Positions 6,700-12,616 of a DNA stretch of 15,132 bases are shown piece by piece (the stretch's first letter is position 1; every line of letters begins with the position of its first letter). Made by a program: the position numbers and the translations under genes. The stretch is from Actinomycetota bacterium (lineage in GTDB: Bacteria > Actinomycetota > Actinomycetes > S36-B12). The stretch is from contig RGQW01000022.1 of NCBI GenBank assembly GCA_010029945.1, forward strand, positions 1 to 15,132, written 5' to 3'. The notes beneath the pieces were generated by a model. The model made no database searches and was not told the origin of the DNA. It saw only the letters and a program-made list of their open reading frames with translations.

Positions 6700-7692
6700 C
6701 TAGGGCTTCTTGTACATGCAGGTGTTGACGGTTGAGTCGAGTAGGGCGCTCATTTCATCGTCGAGACGGACGAGGCTGATGGAGGCACCGGCCATTTCCA
6801 GCGCGGTCACCATCTCGCCGACGTTCTTGTGGCGCACCCGAAGTCCGTTCGCGTCGCAGATCTCCTTGGCTTTGCGGTAGACCACATACAACTCCTCGGC
6901 GGGTGTTCCCCCGAGTCCGTTCACCGAGAGGGCGACTTCACTGCCGGAGTAGTCCAAATCGCCCAGGATCATGTCCATCATCGCTTCGACGATGTCGTCG
7001 ACGGGGGCGACTTTTTGCCTCTTGATGCCCGGCTCTCCGTGGATGCCCAAGCCCAGTTCCATCTCGTCTTCTTCGAGGTGGAAAGTGGGGCGCCCGTTGG
7101 CCGGAACGGTGCACGAGGTGAGGCCGACGCCCACCGTGCGGGTGTTCGCGTTTGCACGGGTGGCGATCTCGAAGACCTCGTCGAGCGAAGCCATCTGCTC
7201 GGCCTTGGCGCCGGTAATGCGGAAAACCCAGAACAGACCACCAATACCCCGGCGACGGTCCGCCTGGTCGATGGGCGCCGACGCGACATCGTCGTTGAGA
7301 ACCACGGTGCGGACGTCCATGCCCATCTCTCGGCATTGATCCTGGGCCTTATCGAAGTTCAGACAGTCACCGGCGTAGTTGCCATAGAGGTAGAGAACAC
7401 CGGCACCGGAATCAACCGCAGTTGTTGCCTCCACTACCGGTCGGGCCGGAGGTGAGGCGAACACGTTGCCGAACGCTGCCCCATCCGCCATTCCTTGGCC
7501 GACGTAACCAGCGAATGCGGGAAGGTGGCCGCTTCCGCCACCAACAACGATGCCTACTTTGCCGTCGATCGGGCTGGTCACCCGCGCGATAGATCGACGC
7601 CCCACTCGCTTGACGATGTCGTCATTGGCGGACAGAAATCCGTCCACCATCTCCTCGACCATGTCGAACGGATCATTTATTAGCTTCTTCAC
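6700..7692 (-). CDS. dhaK: Dihydroxyacetone kinase-type subunit DhaK, probable ketose (tetrulose) kinase
   Basis: Substrate-binding subunit, 330 residues, opening with the family N-terminus MKKLINDP. Key residues keep E. coli DhaK numbering: His218 (GIHGEPG), which forms the hemiaminal with the ketone substrate, His56 (GGGSGHLP) and Asp109 (NYAGD). The loop after His56 is changed from GHEP to GHLPAF, so Leu57 and Phe60 replace residues lining the dihydroxyacetone pocket. This fits a different ketose, such as erythrulose (inference). The protein stops soon after the K domain, and DhaL is separate. GTG start, with GGAG 6-9 bases upstream. It is transcribed toward dhaL and away from the lipoprotein gene, with a direct repeat just upstream. 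Confidence 0.94.
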   Translation of the reverse strand: MKKLINDPFDMVEEMVDGFLSANDDIVKRVGRRSIARVTSPIDGKVGIVVGGGSGHLPAFAGYVGQGMADGAAFGNVFASPPARPVVEATTAVDSGAGVLYLYGNYAGDCLNFDKAQDQCREMGMDVRTVVLNDDVASAPIDQADRRRGIGGLFWVFRITGAKAEQMASLDEVFEIATRANANTRTVGVGLTSCTVPANGRPTFHLEEDEMELGLGIHGEPGIKRQKVAPVDDIVEAMMDMILGDLDYSGSEVALSVNGLGGTPAEELYVVYRKAKEICDANGLRVRHKNVGEMVTALEMAGASISLVRLDDEMSALLDSTVNTCMYKKP

Positions 7693-7714
7693 TCGAACTC
7701 CACGAATCGAACTC
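7693..7714. repeat. 8-bp direct repeat just upstream of dhaK, candidate operator
   Basis: TCGAACTC occurs at 7693-7700 and again at 7707-7714, a 14-base period. The copy next to dhaK includes its ribosome-binding GGAG region on the - strand. Its position in the 102-base divergent gap between dhaK and the lipoprotein gene would suit a repressor site. No regulator is visible, so the role is speculative. Confidence 0.4.
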
Positions 7715-7794
7715 GGTTAAGGAATGCGCGGCAGTGTATCCTCTAGTTGCCGGCCTGTGGTCGGTTTCTCCATCTACGGCGGAAGAGGCAGATC

Positions 7795-8298
7795 GTGCGT
7801 CGAACTATGGCAGGCGTTGCCGTGATCGCGTTGATCATCACCGGATGCTCGTCCAATGATGTTGCCGAGGGATCTGATCCAGGATGGGTTTCCAGCAACG
7901 CCGCTATCGCCGGGGTGAATGATGCGGGTTTCGACTGCTCGGAGGACTCGTTCTCCGGCACCAAGCAGGTCATCACCGAGAATCCAGCAACCGAAGAGCC
8001 GTTGGGGGGCGAGCTCATCTTGTGCGGTGGATTCCAGGTGTTCTTGGTGGGTGACATCGATGAGTACTGGGAGTCGCTCTCCTCATCCTGTGCGGGCGTG
8101 ACGGAAGAGGAGTTGGCCTCCGAAGCGGTGCAGCGCGAGGTGATCGTCGGCAGCAACTTCGTTATGTCGGGAACCGGTCCCGACCAGTCCTACCCGGAGG
8201 AAGCCCCGGCCAGCGATCTCGCCCGGGCCTTCGGGGCCGAGGTTCAAACGCTGAAGTCGATTTACGAGACGATCTGTCCGGGAATCGGCAGCACGTAA
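7795..8298 (+). CDS. Small secreted lipoprotein, unknown function
   Basis: A 167-residue protein with a short basic N-terminus, a hydrophobic segment and a lipobox (IITGC), so Cys18 should be lipidated after signal peptidase II cleavage. The mature part is acidic and has four more cysteines (48, 77, 99, 161), enough for two disulfides in the extracytoplasmic space. I recognise no family. Start chosen at GTG 7795, which follows GAAGAGG; a TTG at 7747 would put 16 extra residues before the signal peptide, and ATG 7807 is also possible. It is divergent from dhaK and 48 bases ahead of the PfkB kinase gene. Its layout does not resemble a full-size substrate-binding protein: it is too short. Confidence 0.82.
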   Translation: MRRTMAGVAVIALIITGCSSNDVAEGSDPGWVSSNAAIAGVNDAGFDCSEDSFSGTKQVITENPATEEPLGGELILCGGFQVFLVGDIDEYWESLSSSCAGVTEEELASEAVQREVIVGSNFVMSGTGPDQSYPEEAPASDLARAFGAEVQTLKSIYETICPGIGST

Positions 8299-8346
8299 AC
8301 CCCCCGCCACGATAGGTTCTTGCGTCACGGGGCAGGAGGGAGAATC

Positions 8347-9300
8347 GTGGTTCAGATCGCAAGCATCGGGGTCCACATCATCGACGTGTTGGGCCGACCG
8401 GTCTCCGAAATTCCCCCGGGTCAAAACATTGCGCTGATCGATGAGATCCGGGTCACCGTTGCCGGCACCGCAGGTGGTACGGCCGTGGACTTGGCCAAGC
8501 TGGGCGCCGACGTCAGCAGCATGGGTGCGACGGGCGACGACGAACTCGGAAAAGTCATGCGGGGCATCCTGGAGCGCTACGGCGTCGATTCATCGGGTAT
8601 GAGGACCCACGTCGATGTGCCGACCTCAGCCACCATGCTTCCCATCCGTCCGAACGGAGAGCGACCCGCCTTGCATGTGATGGGCGCGAATGCAGTCTTC
8701 TCGGCGAAGGATGTCGACCTCTCTGCGCTCGGGGCGTTCGATGTTGTGCACGTTGGTGGAACCTTTCTGATGCCGGCGTTCGACGGACCCGACGCGGCGA
8801 CGGTGCTCGCCGCCGCGAAAGAGCAAGGGGCCATCACCACGATGGACGTTCTCGGGGTTCAAAAAGACGGCATGGCGGACATCCTGCGACCGTGCATGCC
8901 CCACCTCGATTACTTCATGCCCAACATCGAAGAAGCAGAAATGGTCTCCGGCCTCTCCACTCGCAGCGACCTCGCCGGATTCTTCCTCGACATGGGAGCG
9001 ACAACTGTCATCTTGAAGATGGGTGATCAGGGCGCAAGCATCAATCGGGTCGGGGAAGCAGAACTACGGGTCCCTGCATTCGCGGTGGACGTCGTCGACA
9101 CGACAGGCTGCGGCGATGCCTTCGACGCTGGATTCATGTTGACGACCGCCATGGGCTGGGAGATCGATCAGGCAGCTCGTTTCGGGGCTGCGTGCGGCAG
9201 CCTCGTCGCCACCGGACTCGGCTCCGATGCCGGCATCGTCGACTTCGACTCCACTCGGGCGTTCATGGAAACGTCAGAAACAATTCCCTTGGTCGACTGA
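8347..9300 (+). CDS. PfkB/ribokinase-family carbohydrate kinase
   Basis: Sugar kinase of 317 residues. The N-terminal PfkB signature is seen in AGTAGGTAVDLAKLGADVSS (39-58), followed by GATGDDELG. The C-terminal signature is DTTGCGDAFDAGF (251-263), with Asp257 the catalytic base in the anion hole. The usual GAGD is GCGD. MPNIEEAE fits the ATP-side N-x-x-E metal motif. Family members phosphorylate a sugar hydroxyl with ATP; the substrate here cannot be named. GTG 8347 is preferred because GGAGGGAG lies just upstream; TTG 8320 would lack such a site. It may share a transcript with the lipoprotein gene and could feed a related sugar or polyol into the same pathway (inference). It ends 14 bases before the convergent SDR gene. 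Confidence 0.92.
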   Translation: MVQIASIGVHIIDVLGRPVSEIPPGQNIALIDEIRVTVAGTAGGTAVDLAKLGADVSSMGATGDDELGKVMRGILERYGVDSSGMRTHVDVPTSATMLPIRPNGERPALHVMGANAVFSAKDVDLSALGAFDVVHVGGTFLMPAFDGPDAATVLAAAKEQGAITTMDVLGVQKDGMADILRPCMPHLDYFMPNIEEAEMVSGLSTRSDLAGFFLDMGATTVILKMGDQGASINRVGEAELRVPAFAVDVVDTTGCGDAFDAGFMLTTAMGWEIDQAARFGAACGSLVATGLGSDAGIVDFDSTRAFMETSETIPLVD

Positions 9301-9314
9301 CGTGTCGACTTTCA

Positions 9315-10223
9315 TTACGCGTCGAACGGAAACGTGACGGCCGTTAGTTCCTCGCTTGCCCGCCACAACTGCTCGGCCTGCTGTAAGTCCTGCGCCGCAT
9401 CCGACCGACCCACCGGCTTCGGGTGTCCTCGCATTTCACCCATACCGTCCGGTCCGATGTAGGAGTTGCCCGGAAGTCCGGGCGTAGTCGCCGCGAAGAG
9501 TGTCGGCAGCGCCCCACTCTCAGCAGATTGCGCGAGAACGGTGTTGGCGAGTTCGGCGATCCGCGCTTCCCACCAGGAGCCGCTCATTGTGGGGCCGGCG
9601 CTCTGCAGACCCGTGGCCGCCCACCCGGGGTGTGCGGCCGAACACGTAACGGTGAGGTCGTTGGCCTCGAGGCGACGCTGGAGTTCGAGGGTGAACAGCA
9701 AGTTTGCGAGCTTGCTCTGGCCGTACGCATTCCACTTGCTGTATCCGTTTTCGTCGGTGAGGTTGTCGACGTTGATCCGGCGGACCATCCGGTGGGCGCC
9801 TGAAGAGACATTGACGATGCGGGAGTGGGGAACAGCGACCAGTGCCGGCAAGAGCAGCCCTGTCAGTGCGAAGTGCCCGAGATGGTTGGTGGCGAACTGC
9901 AGTTCGTAACCGTCGGCACTTTGCCGATACGGAATCGCCATTACTCCGGCGTTGTTGATCAGCAGATCCAGACCCCCGTCGTAATCGCGTGACCACTCGC
10001 TGGCGAAACTGCGAACGGATGACAGGTCGCTGAGGTCGAGACAGCGCACATGGACCGCTCCCGGTGTGGGGCCCATGAGTTCGCGCGCCCTGCCCCCCTT
10101 CGCTTCATCGCGAACTGCCAGGGTGACGTCGGCGCCGGAGCGAGCGAGGGCTTGAGCGGTGTAGAAGCCGATGCCGGAATTGGCGCCCGTGACGATTGCC
10201 GCCCGGCCGGTGAGGTCGGGCAT
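9315..10223 (-). CDS. Short-chain dehydrogenase/reductase (retinol dehydrogenase/WWOX-like)
   Basis: Classical SDR, 302 residues with this start. Cofactor motif TGANSGIG (12-19), NNAG (90-93), catalytic Ser (VNVSSG, 140-141) and Tyr167/Lys171 (YGQSK) are all present. AVRDEAKGG after the second strand suggests NADP(H), as in the retinol dehydrogenase/protochlorophyllide-reductase-like branch common in actinobacteria. The substrate is unknown. The frame stays open upstream to 10337, but that would run into tRNA-Thr. ATG at 10223 places the cofactor fold at the normal distance, and no other start codon lies nearby in frame. Orientation opposite to both neighbours argues against a place in the polyol operon, so a polyol dehydrogenase role is possible but not favoured. 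Confidence 0.9.
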   Translation of the reverse strand: MPDLTGRAAIVTGANSGIGFYTAQALARSGADVTLAVRDEAKGGRARELMGPTPGAVHVRCLDLSDLSSVRSFASEWSRDYDGGLDLLINNAGVMAIPYRQSADGYELQFATNHLGHFALTGLLLPALVAVPHSRIVNVSSGAHRMVRRINVDNLTDENGYSKWNAYGQSKLANLLFTLELQRRLEANDLTVTCSAAHPGWAATGLQSAGPTMSGSWWEARIAELANTVLAQSAESGALPTLFAATTPGLPGNSYIGPDGMGEMRGHPKPVGRSDAAQDLQQAEQLWRASEELTAVTFPFDA

Positions 10224-10262
10224 GTCGGCAACGGTCCACCGGTGTCCGGCTTTGCTGGAGGC

Positions 10263-10291
10263 TGGAGAAGCAGGTCGCCCCCGGGTACGCT
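10263..10291 (+). promoter_or_regulatory. Candidate sigma70-type promoter for tRNA-Thr
   Basis: TGGAGA (10263-10268, 4 of 6 matches to TTGACA) and TACGCT (10286-10291, fits the actinobacterial TAnnnT -10) are 17 bases apart. A start about 7 bases past the -10 would fall just before the tRNA at 10305. Pattern match only. Confidence 0.4.
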
Positions 10292-10304
10292 TTACCGGCT
10301 TCAC

Positions 10305-10377
10305 GCCCCAATAGCTCAGTCGGCAGAGCGTCTCCATGGTAAGGAGAAGGTCTACGGTTCGATTCCGTATTGGGGCT
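10305..10377 (+). tRNA. tRNA-Thr (GGT anticodon)
   Basis: Full cloverleaf: acceptor GCCCCAA pairs with TTGGGGC, D arm GCTC/GAGC, anticodon stem TCTCC/GGAGA with loop ATGGTAA (anticodon GGT), and T arm TACGG/CCGTA around TTCGATT. Discriminator base T at 10377; CCA is not encoded. It reads ACC and ACU threonine codons. First of the tRNA-Thr, tRNA-Met, rpmG cluster. Confidence 0.97.
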
Positions 10378-10419
10378 CGGAGTACGGGCCGATCTCAGCA
10401 GTGGGTTCGGGTCGTGCAG

Positions 10420-10496
10420 GGCGGGGTAGCTCAGCCTGGCAGAGCAAGCGGCTCATAATCGCTGTGTCGCGGGTTCAAGTCCCGCCCCCGCTACCA
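10420..10496 (+). tRNA. tRNA-Met (CAT anticodon), elongator type
   Basis: Acceptor GGCGGGG pairs with CCCCGCT (one G-U at the end), D arm GCTC/GAGC, anticodon stem AGCGG/TCGCT with loop CTCATAA (anticodon CAT), and T arm GCGGG/CCCGC around TTCAAGT. Discriminator A plus encoded CCA. The closed first acceptor pair and the lack of the GGG/CCC anticodon stem argue for elongator rather than initiator Met. An Ile2 tRNA with a modified C34 cannot be fully excluded by sequence. Confidence 0.93.
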
Positions 10497-10537
10497 ACAG
10501 CAAGAACCGCCGTAAGCAAGACTAGGAACACGCAAGG

Positions 10538-10550
10538 GCGCTCGCAGCGC
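10538..10550 (+). other. Small stem-loop in the rpmG leader
   Basis: GCGCT (10538-10542) and AGCGC (10546-10550) form a perfect 5-bp stem with a CGC loop, ending 2-3 bases before the GGAGAGAGG ribosome site of rpmG. It could mark processing after the tRNA or modulate L33 translation. No U-tract follows, so it is not a typical terminator. Confidence 0.3.
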
Positions 10551-10569
10551 ACGGAGAGAGGCAGATCAG

Positions 10570-10737
10570 ATGGCCAAGGCAACGGACGTTCGTCCGAAAA
10601 TCACCATGGCGTGCGAGGACTGCAAGGAGCGCAACTACATCACCAAGAAGAACCGGCGGAACGACCCCGACCGGCTCGAGGTGAAGAAGTTCTGCCCGCG
10701 GTGCAACAAGCACACACTGCACAAGGAAACCCGCTAG
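10570..10737 (+). CDS. rpmG: 50S ribosomal protein L33, zinc-binding (C+) form
   Basis: A 55-residue ribosomal protein reading MAKATDVRPKITMACEDC at the start. Two zinc-ribbon CxxC pairs (C15/C18 and C42/C45) show the zinc-dependent paralogue rather than the C- form induced under zinc starvation. The central basic stretch YITKKNRRNDPDRLEVKKF is typical of L33. ATG is preceded by GGAGAGAGG. It follows tRNA-Thr and tRNA-Met closely with no clear terminator, so processing from a common transcript is likely. The hadA start is 16 bases downstream, the standard actinobacterial arrangement. Confidence 0.97.
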   Translation: MAKATDVRPKITMACEDCKERNYITKKNRRNDPDRLEVKKFCPRCNKHTLHKETR

Positions 10738-10753
10738 GGCCCGAAGGGCACCC

Positions 10754-11212
10754 GTGGCACTTAACCCCGACTTCGTTGGACGCTCGTACCCTCCGGGCGC
10801 TCCCTATCTCGTGGGGCGAGAGAAGGTACGGGAGTTCAGCGAGGCGCTCGGAGTCACCGAGTCGGTAAGTCTTGACGTCGACGCGGCCCAAAGCCGCGGA
10901 TACACCGATGTCGTGGCTCCACCCACCTTTGCGGTTCGACTTGTGATGGCCGCCGCCGAGTCGGTCGCCCTTGATCCCGACCTCGGCCTGGACTATTCAC
11001 GAGTAGTCCACGGCGATCAGAGGTTCGAATATTCACGACCGATCGTCGCCGGTGATGAGCTCCTCAGCCACGTCACGATTGACGGAATTCGATCTGTAGC
11101 CGGCAACGACATGATCACCACCCGAACAGACATCTCGACTACCGACGGTGAGCATGTCGTGACGAGTTACACGGTGCTCGTTGCTCGGGGAACCGATAGT
11201 GAGACAGCATGA
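10754..11212 (+). CDS. hadA: MaoC-like dehydratase subunit HadA (N-terminal hot-dog fold)
   Basis: Protein of 152 residues with the MaoC_dehydratase_N fold. It follows the Mycobacterium HadA (Rv0635) pattern: a VGRSYP start, YLVGREKVREF, VVAPPTF, and VVHGDQRFEYSRPIVAGDEL. In mycobacteria HadA pairs with HadB to form the (3R)-hydroxyacyl-ACP dehydratase of FAS-II; HadA holds the acyl chain and lacks the catalytic Asp/His. No Asp-x5-His hydratase motif is visible here, matching that role. GTG start after AAGGG. It overlaps hadB by 4 bases (ATGA). Whether this organism makes mycolates is unknown; the pair also occurs in actinobacteria without them, where its substrate is less clear. Confidence 0.9.
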   Translation: MALNPDFVGRSYPPGAPYLVGREKVREFSEALGVTESVSLDVDAAQSRGYTDVVAPPTFAVRLVMAAAESVALDPDLGLDYSRVVHGDQRFEYSRPIVAGDELLSHVTIDGIRSVAGNDMITTRTDISTTDGEHVVTSYTVLVARGTDSETA

Positions 11213-11616
11213 CCGGCGTCGACGTCGGGTACGAGATTCCCTCGCGCGATTTTCGTATCACCCGGGAGACGCTCATTCGATACGCCGGCGCCTCCGGAGA
11301 CTTCAACGTCATCCACTGGAATGAGCGGATCGCCCACGAGGTTGGTTTGTCCGACGTCATCGCGCATGGGATGTTGACGATGGGCATGGCGATTCAGGTC
11401 GTTACCGACTGGTGCGAAGACCCCTCGGCTCTGGTCGACTACGGCTGTCGCTTCACGCGGCCCGTGGTTGTCCCGGACGATGGAGTCGGCGCAACACTCC
11501 ACGTGAGTGGAACCGTGACAGCGGTGGAAGACAACATCGCCACCGTCTCGCTCAAAGCAATGTGCGCTGACGTTTCCGTTCTCGGTAAAGCCATCGCCCG
11601 CGTCCGCGTGGGGTGA
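11209..11616 (+). CDS. hadB: MaoC-like (R)-specific hydratase HadB, catalytic subunit
   Basis: Hot-dog hydratase of 135 residues carrying the hydratase 2 motif YAGASGDFNVIHWNERIA, with catalytic Asp31 and His36 in the usual Asp-x4-His spacing, followed by IAHGMLTMG. It dehydrates (3R)-hydroxyacyl thioesters together with HadA. Length agrees with mycobacterial HadB (about 140). Translation is coupled to hadA by an ATGA overlap, and the next gene starts 7 bases after its stop, so hadA-hadB and the following fusion protein probably share a transcript. Confidence 0.92.
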   Translation: MTGVDVGYEIPSRDFRITRETLIRYAGASGDFNVIHWNERIAHEVGLSDVIAHGMLTMGMAIQVVTDWCEDPSALVDYGCRFTRPVVVPDDGVGATLHVSGTVTAVEDNIATVSLKAMCADVSVLGKAIARVRVG

Positions 11617-11623
11617 TCGAACA

Positions 11624-12550
11624 GTGAATGCTCCCGATCACGTTCAGGCGCTCGCTGCCGCGCGAGCGGACGCACGATCGGCGAAGGACTTCGCGCGGGC
11701 GGATGCCATTCGAGCCGAGATCGATGCTGCCGGCTGGACGGTCGTCGATACGGCGGGTGGCTTCGAGCTCGTCGAGAAGCCTCCGTTCGAGGTACTCCGG
11801 GACGTGCACGAGCTGGCGTCGTCAGTTCCCGTCGAGGCGCCGACGGTTATCTGCGTGATCGTCGATGGTTGGCCGGATGACACGGACGTGTGCCTCCAAG
11901 CTCTCAAGGACCACGCACCAGCGGAAGCCATGGTCCTCGTGATCGATTGCGCCAACGTCGACGACGCGGGAGCACGAGCCGAAGTGTTTGCCGACGATCA
12001 ACCGGAACGTTTTCGAGTCCTACACATGCAGCCCACACTCGCATCGCTCGGCTGGTCAAGTGTCGTTTCCGCGGCCATTGATCTGTCACGGTGCGAGGTG
12101 TTCGTCATTATGGATCTGTCGACGATCATCGAGGGTGATGCGTTCGCCCCCATGCTGGACGTCCTCGGTCGTGATGGCGTCGTGGGCACAGGATGGAAGG
12201 GCGTGAACGTCAACGTTGATGACGGATGGCGCTCCTTCGATGCGGCTGGGGCAGGAGAAGCGGACGCCATTCTGGGATACCTGATGGCCCTCAAGCGCGA
12301 GGCCATTGAACTGGTCAGACCCGACCCGAAGGCACGCTTTTACCGCAACGCCGATATGGAATGGAGCTTGGCGCTTCGCGAGGCGGGAGGGGCTCTGGCT
12401 ATTCCGTCAGATTCGCTGCCGATCCGCCAGGGGCGGCACCACGGGTATCACGACTCCGACCCGACCTTTCGGGAAAAGCAGTCGAAGAAGACGTACGACC
12501 GGCTACTCCAGCGCTTCCGCGGTAAAGATCACCTGCTCGCTCCGCGGTAA
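11624..12550 (+). CDS. CysRS-tail-like segment fused to GT2-like glycosyltransferase
   Basis: A 308-residue protein with two parts. Residues about 14-49 (RADARSAKDFARADAIRAEI, then GWTVVDTAGGFEL) match the helical C-terminal tail of cysteinyl-tRNA synthetase, where R..AR..KDFA.AD.IR and a VEDT..G strand are characteristic. Residues about 70-300 resemble a GT-A/GT2 glycosyltransferase: a VICVIVDGWPDD opening, FVIMDLSTIIEGDAF in the DXD region, VGTGWKG, and YRNADMEWSLALREAGG followed by a His-rich HHGYHDS stretch and a KKTYDRLLQRFRGKDHLL tail. A catalytic DXD is not canonical, so activity is uncertain. GTG start 7 bases after hadB. Position beside murB suggests an envelope link (inference). Confidence 0.8.
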   Translation: MNAPDHVQALAAARADARSAKDFARADAIRAEIDAAGWTVVDTAGGFELVEKPPFEVLRDVHELASSVPVEAPTVICVIVDGWPDDTDVCLQALKDHAPAEAMVLVIDCANVDDAGARAEVFADDQPERFRVLHMQPTLASLGWSSVVSAAIDLSRCEVFVIMDLSTIIEGDAFAPMLDVLGRDGVVGTGWKGVNVNVDDGWRSFDAAGAGEADAILGYLMALKREAIELVRPDPKARFYRNADMEWSLALREAGGALAIPSDSLPIRQGRHHGYHDSDPTFREKQSKKTYDRLLQRFRGKDHLLAPR

Positions 12551-12561
12551 GCCGGCGACGT

Positions 12562-12595
12562 GATGACAGGCCGGCAATTCGATGACAGGCCGGCA
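12562..12595 (+). repeat. 15-bp tandem direct repeat at the murB 5' end
   Basis: GATGACAGGCCGGCA occurs at 12562-12576 and 12581-12595, separated by ATTC. It spans the alternative upstream murB start codons (GTG 12560, ATG 12563). Likely a small local duplication. Confidence 0.7.
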
Positions 12596-12616
12596 GCGCC
12601 TCCTAGGCTGAGTGAC

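Noticed and set aside
6829..7455. 208-codon plus-strand ORF opposite dhaK
   Set aside because: A long antisense frame is common in GC-rich DNA; dhaK on the other strand retains every catalytic residue.
8299..8346. Possible terminator (CCCCG/CGGGG arms) between lipoprotein and PfkB genes
   Set aside because: The stem is short, the loop long and no T-run follows.
8083..8424. Minus-strand ORFs across the lipoprotein and PfkB starts
   Set aside because: They overlap two well-supported genes and show no protein-family features.
10224..10337. N-terminal extension of the SDR gene to 10337
   Set aside because: It would run antisense through tRNA-Thr and contains no family sequence; ATG 10223 gives the normal SDR start.
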